Position numbers and translations under genes: made by a program. Positions 47,943 to 59,614 of a DNA stretch of 64,000 nt are shown one piece after another. The number at the start of each line of letters is the position of its first letter. Positions within the stretch are counted from its first letter, which is position 1. This stretch comes from Adiantum capillus-veneris (Eukaryota > Streptophyta > Polypodiopsida > Polypodiales > Pteridaceae), in assembly GCA_014529385.2 (NCBI GenBank), contig CM043966.1, positions 97,276,087-97,340,086 on the forward strand. The letters run 5' to 3'. The notes under the pieces were generated by a model that worked only from the letters and a program-made list of their open reading frames with translations, did not search any database and was not told where the DNA came from.

Positions 47943-48419
47943 CCAGAAGTATTGGCACAGGCTTTTGAGGAGAAGCGAAAGCCTACAGAAACCCCTAGAA
48001 AATCTATGAATCCCTTCTCAGATGATTATGACCACATCGCAATAAAATAAATAGCCATTTCCCAATCCTCAAAACTCTCAAACATCACGGCTATCATTTC
48101 AAGCGTGTCTTGAGCAGTTTGAAACACCAAACCTTAACACAAAAGGAGGTGGATAGCAAGTAATGTTAGGATAGAAACACCACCAAAACCACCTCTCCAT
48201 CAGCAATACCAAGATGAAAGTAGAACACAAACGTCAAATCTTACCAGGACTAAAGCACCACACCGAGAACGAGAAGAAAGGGTTTGAGCAAAGGAACGAA
48301 CATTTGCTAGACCTACCAGTAACTATGGATTAGGAGCACCCTAAGGTGAAGAGCACATGCCTTATCCTAGGCCAAAAATACCTCATAGAGGAGGGATAGG
48401 GGATCCTATGCTTAGATTG

Positions 48420-51400
48420 ATGGATCACTCTAGGATCATACCATCTCAAGTCTAAAAATGGGTTAACAAGAAATATTATGGAAATAAGGATCCAAGGATC
48501 ATGTGGTAGCATTTGTACATGTCATTAGAGCTGAAGAAGTCCTAGACTTTTTTCCATGCAGTTCATATGTTTTGGACTAACTCTAGAAGAGGATTCCGCC
48601 ACACCTGGTTTAATTCTGTTGAACAAAGAGATTTCAAGTCAATAGAGGAGGTGTTTGACGAGTTTATCGAGGAATTTTCTCAAAGAGGGATAGCCCACAA
48701 CACCGTCTTGCAAATCCACAAATTCAAGGAAAAGGAAGGAGAGTCCATAAAGTAGCCTTAAGGATGAAGAGATACATGAATTTTTACCCAGTAGAAGAAT
48801 TGCCGACCCAATCAAGGTTACTGATCATTTTTATCCAAGGATCGAGGAACGTAGATCTCCAAAAATACTTGCACATGAAAAAGAGTCCTACATTGAACGA
48901 GTTGACAAAGGAAGCGCTCTACTTGGTAGATAATCGTGTTGTCTACAAGGAGAATACAAGGATTTAGATTATGATTCCTCACCATAGCATAGTGGCTTCA
49001 AATCCATTAAGTTAGTAGAGAAATCCTAATCTCTGATAAAACAAGAGCAACTCATTGAAGAAGTGCTCAAGAAGATCAATTCATTTACTAAACCGCACGC
49101 TAAGCAGCCAAAGTGGTGTGCAATAGAGCAAAGATGGAAAAATTACGCAATCAAGGAGTGCTATTAAAATAATGGATACGTAAAGGAACACCAATATTAC
49201 CCACAAGCCCAAGTAGCCCCAACACAAGATCCACCAGTGACTAGATATACAATAGGTATTCTTCCAAGGCTAGTAGGAGTTGAAAGGCCACAATCGGTCT
49301 TGGAACAACAACCCCCACTACCAGGGACAAGACCAGTAGGAGTTAGATACACACCAATAGTAGAAGAACCTAAGGAGAAATCCTTAGTGCCAATCCAAAC
49401 ATATTATGAAGAGCCTAGTGGATATATTCCAAAAGAAAGACACTATCCACCTGAAGAACCAAAAGTGCCGGAACGATGGAGCATGATTAGATCAATTGGA
49501 CCACCACCAACTACTATGCATGCTATAGGAGAATGAAGATACAACTTGGAAAAATGCACATGCTATTCATTTTTGTCTCAACAATCCAAGGGACTGTGCT
49601 ATAAATGTGGTGGAGACCACTTGATGAGAGACTACCCTCACAACAAAATCATTAGGGTAAATGCATATTTCCTAGAGTGTGGAACTACTCATTTGATCCC
49701 CGATTGCCCAAAGAACCCGAACAAAGGATCAAAAGTAATGTTGAATATACTAGAGGCAATACCATCTAGCAGTGGTTCAAAACACGAAGTTGTGATACCA
49801 ACCCAAGTAATCATGAGAGCCCAAGATCAAAAAGTGATGGATGATCCGATCATTGAAGAATAAAAAACCAATACACCTAGCGTTGAGCAAAAAAGTCAAC
49901 AAAACACATGGAAAACTAGGAAAGCTAGAATGAAAGCTAGGAAGGAGCAAGAACAAACTTCCTTAGCAAGCGAGCTGAAACAAACGAAGGAAAATTTGAG
50001 AAAACTTGAAGGCTAGAAAAACAAAGAAAAGGGAAACCCTGGGGTAGTTCCAATGCCAGACCTAGTCAAAAATCCCAAGAGCATTAGTTTGGGAGGATCC
50101 AGATTGGTGGAAAAAGTCAATGAGCCATTAGATGCCCTCCTCAAAGCTTACGAAGCACAACTCAAAAACAAACAAACCCAAGAGCAAAGGTGGATGAGAT
50201 ATATTTATACGGAACTTGAAAAGCAAAGGTTTGAAATGTGTCAAAAAATGATCCAAACAACCTGAGCTTTGTTAGAACCGCCAGTTTAAAAAACCTAAGG
50301 ATATGGCCCTCATTCCACCAACACCATAATCCCATCAAACTAGGAATAGATAGAGCTAGATCCTAGTCATGAGCACGAACCAAAGGTCCAAGGCCCTGAA
50401 CTAGGATCGAGGAGAGTGTTGAATACCATGGATAACTCTTCCAAGGGATTTCACTTAGCTGTACTAGAGGATTGTAAAGAAATAGAGGGTCTTGACAAAC
50501 TATGGAAACAAGTCAGAGAGGCCAATGAAGCCAGTGAGCTAAGAGAATGGGTAAACCAGACCAATGATGGAAGAGGAGTGTTTCTTCCACCAGTAGAGCA
50601 ATTTGAGGCTGGATTTCAAATGAATCTAGAAATTCAATCATATTGGGAAGACCAAGGATTTGTACAATCTATGGATAGCTAGCCCCAATCACTAAGAACA
50701 CAACCATCCTATATGGGATTGCATGAGGCGAAGTTAGATGTTGTGGCAGTCCCATCTCAGAAACTCTCTTCCAAAAAATTCATCAACTCTAAAGGGTTAA
50801 TAGACATGTTATCAACATCGATGACATGCACAATAATGCTAGCTAAGATGTTACAAATACGACCAAACATGTGGATGATGGTAGAAATTTTTCTGGAAAA
50901 TTTTGGTGTAAAAGATCCCTCGTCTCATGAATTCAAGAGGGGATCAAGGAACTCAAAAAGCCGCACCTCACTACCAGGCTAGTACCGTTGAACAATGTCG
51001 GAGAATATTGCAAAGGAGAAGACTGAAACACGACTCTTCTTGTGGAATTTCAAGGAATCACCACCATGGAAATTCTTAATAGTGGAGCTCGAGTATCCAT
51101 TGCTACTAAAGAAACATAGAGAAAATGGTAAAAACCATCTTTAAGAGCAATAAGAATGAAATTGCATCTTGCAGATGGGTACATGGAGAAACCCCTGGGG
51201 CTTCTCAAGGAAAGTAATCCTTACCTCTTGTGGAATTAAATATGAGCATACATTTGTTGTTATCAACTTTGGCAAGAAGAACAACTACGAGATCGTATTG
51301 GGAAGACCATTCATGAGACAACTAAAAATGGTCTATGACTGGGGGTATGACCATATAAACCTGAAAAACAAAACCACAGTTACAAGGATGTAACTAGAAC

Positions 51401-52095
51401 ACTGGTTGAGTAGTTTGACTCAACCACATTAGTAGGATCAAAACTTCTAGCATGGTTAGGTAAGTCCAAACAACTAGGATGTGTGGAGCTAGATTGTGGA
51501 AGCTTGAAGCGCAAGGAGTACGTTTTAGAAAGGGTTTTAGAAGACAAATATTATAACTCAGAGCCCTTTCTAGAAGAAGAATTAGAACCTCTAGGATGGG
51601 AACACATTTTGGAAATTTAGATGTGTGTGCCGTGGTTGATGGACCCACAACCAAGTTTTGTGACAAAGATGGATATGATGTGATCCCATATAACATGGTC
51701 AATGTAGTTCAAGAAGAAGAAGTGGACCAAACCTTGAAAGAAACTAAAGTAAAAAAACAAAACCAAGATGGGAAGAAAGAGTTTTTTTACGACTATTCAA
51801 AGAAATTCAAGTATGAGAATAATGCGGATGATGAATGCTCTGATAACCTGACGACCAAGAAGAAACTATAATGAATGTCAGGTTTTATGATTTTCCAAAT
51901 CAAAAACCTGAACAACAACAACGCTATACAATAAAGAGAGCCTTAAACCTGGCCAGAAGTAATCCAGTGCCGAGAATAAGAGAGAAAATAGTATTTATAA
52001 TGCTTGTTAAGGCAAAAGATTGTGTAAAAGACAAAATGCATGTCAGTACAGAAAAACATGTGCCGCAAGAACAAAAGAAAGTGCTAGGAGCTTGA
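48420..52095 (+). pseudogene. Gag and protease of plus gypsy
   Basis: Capsid homology at 48567-48755 (WFNSVEQRDFKSIEEV, FIEEFSQRGIAHNT); knuckle region at 49546-49863 (CYKCGGDH, ECGTTHLIPDC, where the first Cys of the second knuckle is lost); spacer at 50416-50982; protease near 51060, where the LDSG motif reads LNSGA; then FEIVLGRPFMR-type text at 51290 and FCDKDGYDVIPYNMV at 51655. The last shared motif with the minus element is MLVKAKDCVKD (51994). Broken by many stops. Confidence 0.75.
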
Positions 52096-52899
52096 GGAAG
52101 CAAGCTCAAAAAACTGAAAAAGAAACAAAATAGAAGAAACCAAAAGAACCTGGGATGGATGAGTTCGGAGAGCCAAAATACCTCTGACTAGAACCTTCAT
52201 GCTAGTGGCAAGGACCCCAAGAGTACCTTCCATAAGAAGATCTTCATACCATGTAACCATTGTGGGCACCAAATGTTATTCGCTATTGACACCTAGCTTG
52301 ATTTTGACCATTGCTTGTTAAGGGGGGAGAACCAATCTATCAAAACCATTAAATTGTGGTAAACATCCTTGGTTTTTTTTGTTTAAGAAAATAGTTTCTC
52401 TTGGACCACCGACAAGGTTTCCACTCAAGCTTGGACTCGCAAATAGGCAGATAGAATTCAACTAGCACTTCTATAGCTCTGTTGACCAATCTTTCCAATG
52501 AATCTTTGACTCACAAGCATGCACATAGAATCTTTCTAGCAATTTTACAACTCTAAATTGACCAAACAGTCTTTCAATACCACTGAGATAAAATTGGACA
52601 ACCAGTTGGTTTGTTCCTTTCCAACTTTTGTTGTTGTTGTCCCAAAAATGGCCCAATCGCAAAAGTGATTTGTTATTAACTTTTCAACAACTTCTCTCCA
52701 ATATGGGTTCAATAAGATGCTTCCTGGTTTTGACATCCACCAAGGGGACCAGTGAGTTATAGAGTTATGAAAATACCTTGTTATCTCTTCCCATTTCAGA
52801 GTCTACATTGCTCAATTGCACTTCTCAACTAGCTTACATGTTGTGCCCCCAAGTCTCAAGCTAGACCACCAATTTTTCGTGCACCTCAAGCTCTTTCCA

Positions 52900-55150
52900 C
52901 TCACCACCTTGAGAGCATAGTTTTGACTTTTCCATCATGTCCTTTTCCATAATATCCCATACATGGTCTTGATTTGTGATTTCTACCACAAATTTGGCAC
53001 ATTGGAATTTGGGCCTGCACATGAATAGGAGGGTTAAGGATGTCGATAACACTTTGCTTCATTGGTCTCACAACGGGCTCCCATTTAGTCCACTCCCTAG
53101 GAATCAAGTCTTTATTGTTGTCTTTCCATAAGAATCTTTTTCCACTTGCATTTGGCTAGCTTGAGTAGCAGACCATCAAAGGCTATGTACGAGAGCAAAA
53201 ATGGATTAATCACTTTCATTCCATTCGCAAAATGGAACAACACATAGTCCCGTCTTTTCATCTTGATCCTTATCTTATCCAAGACTCACGAGAATCTTTG
53301 CTTATGGGTTACCCTGAGTGGGGCACCTAGGTGCCAAAATATGTTTCCTTTTGACACTATATCTCCATTGACAAATCAAAAGAGTCATTTTTTGAGAGTG
53401 AGATCAATATCGATTTTCCAATACCACACTTCGACCCTGAGGCTATGGAAAATGTTTGCACAATGTCCATAGCCTTCTTGAGCACTTGAGGGCAAGGATT
53501 GAGGAAGAGCAGGGAGTCACCTGCAAAGAGCTTCACTAGGATTTAGACGTTGTTAGATAGGGATAGTCTTTGAATCAACCCTCTCGTACTGGCTTCGAGC
53601 ATGGTAACCAAATGATGAGAGCCGATGGTGAATAGCAGTGGGTCTAGTGGGAAACCCTGCTTGATTGATGTTTGGACTTCAAATGCACCCACAATTCTAT
53701 TATTGAACAGAAGCCCAAATTGGTTTTTGTCAACACCTAGGGTATGAACCAATCAACACATCCATGGCTCAAAGCCTAGAAATTTCATGACATCTAATCC
53801 TGTCATAAGCTTTGTCTACATCCAACTAGAGCAAGAGACTTTCTTGCTTAGTGAAGGTTGCAAAATCTATGCCAATCACTGTTGCTAGAATGTTATCATA
53901 GCTTGATCTTCCCTTGATAAAACCATGTTGGTGGGGAGTAATGTCTTGTATAGGAAGACAGAGAGCCTGAGGGAAATGATTTTGGAAATAATTTTATATG
54001 ACCTTTTATTCTCAACTTCGGAGGCTCACCCTTCCTATTTCTTAGAAATAAGCACCTCCAATTCAGCTACAAGCTGCTTCAGGTTCTCCTCGCAGGGTTT
54101 CTTCATTCTAGGACTTGAAGCTTTGACCACTTTTTGAATACTCTTTGAAAATATCCCGGGGAGTTCACTAAAGTATACATAACATAGCATGTGTGTTCAA
54201 CAGAATGGATTTTATATTCTTGTAAAGTTACATAACATGTGTACATAAGGCCTATAAAAGATACTTTTAATACATTTTGGTGAACGCACGTGATATAGGA
54301 AAATTTTACATACCCCCAGGGCGAAGATATCCCAAGCTCTAGGGTTTGTTGAATCAACATCTTTCCAAAGCTCACTCATAGATTTCAAGGCCAAGATTTT
54401 GAAGGGAGTGTATTTGAAGAGGTGCACCCTTGTATTAGTAAGTATCTTCTTAGACCCTTCGGGGCATTGACCGTCTCCTTTGGCTTTTTGAGTTTTATGC
54501 ACAATTGCAAGTGATCTGACAAGCATTTCATAGTTACCACCTTCATTTCAAGTAACGATGGTACCTAGTTATCTTGATGAAAACAATAGCACCTGTCATT
54601 TCAAGTAGCATTGGTACCTAGTCTTCTTGATAAGAACTATAGCACTTGTCAAGTTGAGAAGCCATATTGGCATACTGCAGGCTAGTATATGTGAATCTTA
54701 GCATGCTATTCCAAGGGCCCACCTCCCACGTGTCAACCATCACCCATTTCTCACATAGTCTTACCCTTTTTTTTTGGATCTTGCCAGTAGACTTGAGGAA
54801 CCTGTTATGTCCTTTCTCTTCTTCACCATATTAGAATCTGCAACAAGAAGCCATTTCCCTTCTATTTGGATATCTATGAGGGCCCCCCATAATTTGGCTC
54901 TTTCCTTGGCAATGCAAGGGCCATATATGTTAATTATTGTGAATGGATGATCCGTCCAAATGACCCTCACTCCCAATGCCCTCCGAGATGGATGATTCAA
55001 TACCACCTTGGGCTCCAGGTCTATGCTGACAGCTGCGAGGATGCCATTGTACCCATCAACTCCTTCTCCATGGAACACCAGCTTCTTCCGCACTACTTGC
55101 TTTCCTTTGCTGGAAGCACCCAAGTGATTCTCTTGGATGCCCTACTACGA
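52900..55150 (-). pseudogene. Decayed LINE (endonuclease and reverse transcriptase)
   Basis: 55123-54761 contains INIYGPCIAKERAKLW and LLVADSNMVKKRKDITG, the L1-type endonuclease pattern. RT motifs follow at about 54000-53540: YKIISKIISLRLSVF, HGFIKGRSSYDN, LDVDKAYDRI, and IKQGFPLDPLLF. The catalytic Y/FxDD box is not evident. 54.1-54.7 kb between endonuclease and RT does not match a LINE and may be an insertion or rearrangement. Confidence 0.7.
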
Positions 55151-55867
55151 TAGTTAACTTCCTTATCTTTTCTAACTTCCCCCCAAAAGAGGGTGTGTAC
55201 TTCTTACTGGTTTTTAATTCTTTCACATTCCAAGACTCTTGTATCTCATGTGTAAACATAAAATCCAACAACAAGGAAGATAAATTCATGCACATAAGCA
55301 AATACAAGTAAGTAAATGAAGAAAATAATTGGAATTACAAAGATGATATCTCTTGGACCAACTTCCATCAACTTGGACCCTTATGTAGTCCACTTTTAGG
55401 ATGCAACTTGAACTTAGTTGGACTTAAGGACTGTAAGCCCATGAAATTGGATTTTATAATGTCCATGCTTTTTGATTGTTCGTGGTGGTTTGAAAAACAA
55501 TGGTTGAATCTTATAGAAGGGCCTATCTTTTTCCACTTTCAAAATTATCAGCTTCTATCACCGGCTTTCCTTTCTTGTCTACTAAAATGATCTTCTTTCT
55601 TCTCAACCCCTACCTTTGTAGAGGAAGTTTCAATATGAATTTCTTCCTCTGCCCTTCCCTGTGCATGATTTGGCTCCTTGACGCTCGCAATACCCTTCTC
55701 CCATCATGCATCTCTTCCCTGTCAACCACTCCCTCTTCATGCTTACTCTTCTCCTCGGTCTATTACCTCCTCTTCCTGCGTCCCTTATCAATTGATCTTA
55801 CAAAATTTGAGGACTCATGGAGGTTGGTTGGCTTGTGTCCCACACCAGTCATTTGTTATCTCTACAA
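55151..55867. other. No gene seen; possible linker of Ulp1 copy
   Basis: On the minus strand the stretch just left of the pogo element (55867-55500) reads as Glu/Arg/Lys-rich text. It could be the diverged acidic linker of the broken Ulp1 copy to the right of the transposon. The match is compositional only. Confidence 0.3.
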
Positions 55868-56340
55868 TAGGGTAAAGGGGCCAGTTAAAGGCCGGGGTCC
55901 AAAAATGGGACACTTTTTGGGGACAAGAGTAGTTGAACACAATACAATTACAGGACCCTTAAAAAACCAATTTTATTACGTGGCTAAATACATTCCCAAT
56001 AGAGAGGAGTGGGCCATTAATGGCCCGTATCAGATTTCCATCACGCTCTGGGAACTTTCCCGACTGGCGCACGTCCTGTGTTGAATGCATGACCATCATG
56101 CAGCTTACTCCCTTCACTTTCGCCACCTTTACAAACCAATCCCGCCACACAATCATCGATACCTGCACAACACATCATTTTCAGCAATTAGAAATGAAGC
56201 ATACAAAACAGTTTATCCAGAGATACATTTCACCATTCTGCAGCATTTGTCACATTTATACACTTCACAGTTCCAAGAGTGCACATAAAATCCCTTCAAG
56301 CGCATCACACAGTCATGGGTGGATAATTCTTTACGCAATC

Positions 56341-56460
56341 CCTTGCAAGGCAGCAGACAAAAGCACACATCTGCTCTTGCAACAACCAATGTAGCTCTCC
56401 AAACAAACCTACAAAGTAAGCAGAAAAATTCCTTGCAAGGCAGCAGACAAAAGCACACAT
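56341..56460. repeat. Two-copy 90-bp direct repeat in pogo element
   Basis: A roughly 30-bp block starting CCTTGCAAGGCAGCAG occurs at 56341-56370 and 56431-56460; the text following each copy is also related. Subterminal repeats of this kind can be transposase sites, but here that is only inference. Confidence 0.75.
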
Positions 56461-56601
56461 TTGCCCTTGCAACAATCAAGGCAACTCTGCATACAAACCT
56501 CATATCTCGAAGCTGTTGACAGAATCAGCCACATCAGTTTCGAATCAACTATCTATTCTCAACAACCAGCAAACAACTAAAAAGACCAGGAAGATGCAGA
56601 A

Positions 56602-56955
56602 GTGCAGATTCGCGCAAGATGCAACCAAGTGAAGATGAGTTCGCTTGCCCCATGCGAGTGCAAAGCATGTTTACTTGAGAGACATCCACAGCTTGAAGGC
56701 CTTCTTTGCACCTCTCTCCTTTTACATAAAACCGGAGGACGGGTTTGCTGTTGTGGAAGAGTACATGTTTTGCCTATCTTTATGTGCAAACTTCCTCGAA
56801 AAGCTCCCCCTTTTGTTTCACCAAAAAACCCTTCTATTTTGCCACAACAATCAAAGGAGCCATCAGATGTTGAGAAAAGTTCTTCTAATCATCCACCCAA
56901 GCGGAAATTTTCAGTAAGAGAATATGCCAGTCTTTTGGAAGATACCTTGAACTGA
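56602..56955 (+). CDS. Small ORF upstream of transposase (117 aa)
   Basis: Cys-rich first half, basic Ser/Pro-rich second half ending PPKRKFSVREYASLLEDTLN. It lies 130 bp upstream of the transposase in the same orientation. No domain recognised. It could be a second element protein, an upstream exon or chance. Confidence 0.25.
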   Translation: MQIRARCNQVKMSSLAPCECKACLLERHPQLEGLLCTSLLLHKTGGRVCCCGRVHVLPIFMCKLPRKAPPFVSPKNPSILPQQSKEPSDVEKSSSNHPPKRKFSVREYASLLEDTLN

Positions 56956-57085
56956 ATTGAATTGCTCATCTACTCAGGTTATACACCCTAAACTTCCTTT
57001 TAACATTTTTTGAATAAATGTACTTAATAAATTCACATATAGCTGATGTGATATTTCTTACGACCCATGGTTGATCACATTCAGA

Positions 57086-59614
57086 ATGACAGCGAGGAAT
57101 CAAGTCACAAAGGGTGGTAAACAAAAATCTACAAAGTCAAAACAGAGTTACAGAACTCCAACATCATTGGGCGACCAAGGGATTAAATGCAAAAAAAGCA
57201 TTCGATTTAGACCAGCAAGGGGTAATGGGAATAGCACACCAACTTCAACAACAAAAGACAGGAGCAGCAACAAAGCCCTTGCCTCCACATCAAGGCCACA
57301 AAGCAAGCGGAAAACAACCATAAGGAAACATCCACCTCTCCTCCAACAGGCCAAACCAAGCTTCCCAAAACCAATGCAGACTCAAGAAACTGTGAGTCCC
57401 TTAAACGAACTGCCATCAACCAGCAAAGAGTTATCACAACAGCCAAGGAAAACTAAGAAAACAGTTCTGACATGGACGGAGCAAGACATGGAAAAAGCTC
57501 TTCACGCTAGAGAGAATGGTCTTTCTTTGCGCAAGTGCGCTTTAAATTTCGGAATTTGCAGGTCAGCAATCACAAACTGGGAGGAAGGCAAGACTCATAA
57601 GAAGAAGAAAGGACCATCTACACAATTGACGACTGAAGAAGAAGCAGCACTTGTAAAATGGATATATTTGAAGTGTGAATCAGGGCATGGAGTCTCCTTG
57701 TTGGACGCTAGACTAAAAGTGGCTGAAGTTTGTCAGACCAGACACACATTATTCACAAATGGTATTCCTAGAAAGAGCTGGTGGGAAGGTTTTCGTAGGC
57801 GACACCCCAAAATTGTGTTTAGAGTTTCAGAGGGCTTGGAGCAGTCACGAGCTAACAAATTTCGACCAGAGATTGTAAAGACCCTACATGATAATCTTCA
57901 AAAACTTTATGAGAAACATAAATATCCACCTACAAACATATGGAATGCAGATGAGACAGGTTTTCAGGGCTCTAGAGACAAAGGCATGAAGGTGCTTGCA
58001 AAAAAAGGCACAAAATCAGTTTATGGGATAACTTCTGATTCACGTGAGTGGATGACTGTATTATGTTGTGTAAATGCAACAGGCCAAACTATACCCTCGT
58101 TCTACATTTTCAAAGGAAGTCGCATAGGTAACAACTACATAGAACATTGTGAACCTGGCGCCGCAATGGCACTGCAAAAGAAAGCATGGATGACAGGGGA
58201 GCTTTTTAAGGCTTGGTTAGAGCATTTTCATGCTTGCATAACCCAGAAAGTTGGCAAAGAGGACAGGGATCTTCTAATTTTAGATGGCCATGGTAGCCAT
58301 GTTTCTTTAGAAGTGGTGGCCAAAGCTCATCAAGCAAGTATAGACATCATTACATTACCAGCTCATACTTCACACAAGTTGCAACCTCTAGATGTTAGTG
58401 TCTTTAAGTCTTTGAAAGTGCATTTTCGTAGAGAGAGGGATATTTGGCAACAACGGACAGCAGCAAGACAAGCTACAAAAAGTGAACTAGCATCGATTGT
58501 TGCTAAAGCAATAGAATCTTCCTTCACAGAGACAAATATTAAATCAGGGTTCCGAGCGACAGGGATATGGCCATTGGATGCAACGGTAGTTCAGTTTGAG
58601 GAAATGCCATGTAACCATATAAACCTGGTAGAAGACACTATATTTGAATTGCAAACAGATGATACAAATACCCCTATCGAAGAAGACTTATCCCAAGTGG
58701 CATGTACACCAATGCATGTAACAATAGAAGACGAAGCAATTCAAGCTTTGAACATCTTGGCCACTCAGCCAAGGGAGACTAATGAAGACATAGAGCAAGG
58801 CATCAGCTTTAGTCAACTGCTAGGGGTCAATATCAACTCAACTTTTGAGGAAGTGATGGAAGCAGGTGTGTTTCTAGCTCAAGATACTGACATCGAGAAT
58901 CATAACCTTCATTTCCAAAGCAGTCAATCAATGGGACCTCAAACCATGATTGACACATCAGATTCAAGGGGTAGCCTTTATTCACATCAGATGCAACAGC
59001 AAACATTTGCAGATGATAATGCTAGCAACAGGCTAACCAATCAAATGCAACGCACACCCTCCCGAGAAAGGACCGAGCGCCAGAGCCTACGACAAACACT
59101 TGCTAATGAAAATACAAACCCAAATACATCTAATCAATCACACCAGGAAAATGAACAGCAAAGCATTATTGATCTTTTGCGGGTCCCAACAACAGAGGTA
59201 TGCATAAGGCAAGTGAACAGAGAACCTTTTGTGGACTACACAAATAGCCTTATCTTAACCTCAACTCAGTACATGGATGGTATGCAAGCTTTGAGTGCAA
59301 AGAAGAAAGAAATAGCCAAGGCAAAGGCAGACAAGAAAGAGGTGAACGATAGAAGAAAAGTGCAGGTAATAGCAGAAAAGGAGGCTGCGAGAAAGCGCAG
59401 ATTGGATGGACAACAAGCAAAGGAGTCCAGAAAAAATTGGGAAGCACAACAACAAGCTTCTGAGGCTAGGTTGCGATCGCTACTCTGGGAAGGTGGCTCC
59501 CCCCAAGGCCTTTTCTTGTGGCCACTACATATAGACCAACCATACCATGCGTATGCAAGACAACAGAGGTTGGCAAAGATGCGGCTATTACGCAATCGCA
59601 ACACACTACCTTGA
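57086..59614 (+). CDS. pogo/Tigger-like (DDE_1) transposase, intact, 842 aa
   Basis: Acts by cutting and rejoining the element's terminal repeats at TA sites. The N-terminal region is basic. A psq-type helix-turn-helix (TWTEQDMEKALHARENG...SAITNW) is at about 128-165, and a CENP-B-type helix-turn-helix (LTTEEEAALVKWIYLK, ending with SWWEGFRRRHP) at about 178-250. The DDE_1 core has Asp289 (WNADETGF), Asp400 (LILDGHGSH) and Asp436 (KLQPLDVSVFKSLK), a DD35D arrangement with no change at the catalytic positions. The C-terminal 400 residues are Gln/Asn-rich and end with a Lys/Glu/Arg-rich coiled coil (about 730-800). The start is the first ATG in the frame; an upstream TTG at 57071 is less likely. 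It has no stop or frameshift over 2.5 kb in a region where everything else is decayed, so recent activity or host use is plausible. Confidence 0.92.
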   Translation: MTARNQVTKGGKQKSTKSKQSYRTPTSLGDQGIKCKKSIRFRPARGNGNSTPTSTTKDRSSNKALASTSRPQSKRKTTIRKHPPLLQQAKPSFPKPMQTQETVSPLNELPSTSKELSQQPRKTKKTVLTWTEQDMEKALHARENGLSLRKCALNFGICRSAITNWEEGKTHKKKKGPSTQLTTEEEAALVKWIYLKCESGHGVSLLDARLKVAEVCQTRHTLFTNGIPRKSWWEGFRRRHPKIVFRVSEGLEQSRANKFRPEIVKTLHDNLQKLYEKHKYPPTNIWNADETGFQGSRDKGMKVLAKKGTKSVYGITSDSREWMTVLCCVNATGQTIPSFYIFKGSRIGNNYIEHCEPGAAMALQKKAWMTGELFKAWLEHFHACITQKVGKEDRDLLILDGHGSHVSLEVVAKAHQASIDIITLPAHTSHKLQPLDVSVFKSLKVHFRRERDIWQQRTAARQATKSELASIVAKAIESSFTETNIKSGFRATGIWPLDATVVQFEEMPCNHINLVEDTIFELQTDDTNTPIEEDLSQVACTPMHVTIEDEAIQALNILATQPRETNEDIEQGISFSQLLGVNINSTFEEVMEAGVFLAQDTDIENHNLHFQSSQSMGPQTMIDTSDSRGSLYSHQMQQQTFADDNASNRLTNQMQRTPSRERTERQSLRQTLANENTNPNTSNQSHQENEQQSIIDLLRVPTTEVCIRQVNREPFVDYTNSLILTSTQYMDGMQALSAKKKEIAKAKADKKEVNDRRKVQVIAEKEAARKRRLDGQQAKESRKNWEAQQQASEARLRSLLWEGGSPQGLFLWPLHIDQPYHAYARQQRLAKMRLLRNRNTLP

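Larger units (their letters stand above)
37320..52330 (+). mobile_element. Plus-strand gypsy element, relative of the minus one, interrupted
   Basis: PBS TTGGCACCGTTGCCGAGGAC at 37320-37339, leader with palindromes, leader-ORF homologue (38963-39620), an 8.2-kb insertion (39771-47942), then gag and protease homologues to about 52100. RT, RNase H and integrase are not seen. A purine run AAGGGGGGAGA near 52319 could be its polypurine tract. The LTR boundaries could not be set: no clear repeat flanks it. Confidence 0.7.

Noticed and set aside
52257-52275. TTGGTGCCCACAATGG on the minus strand as a primer binding site
   Set aside because: It resembles some gypsy PBS sequences, but no LTR end or coding region in the right orientation follows.
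54212-54526. 104-aa minus-strand frame between LINE parts
   Set aside because: No similarity recognised and low-complexity neighbours; not enough to call a gene.
55500-56084. 194-aa plus-strand frame
   Set aside because: It crosses the pogo element's left terminal repeat and TA site, so it joins unrelated sequences.
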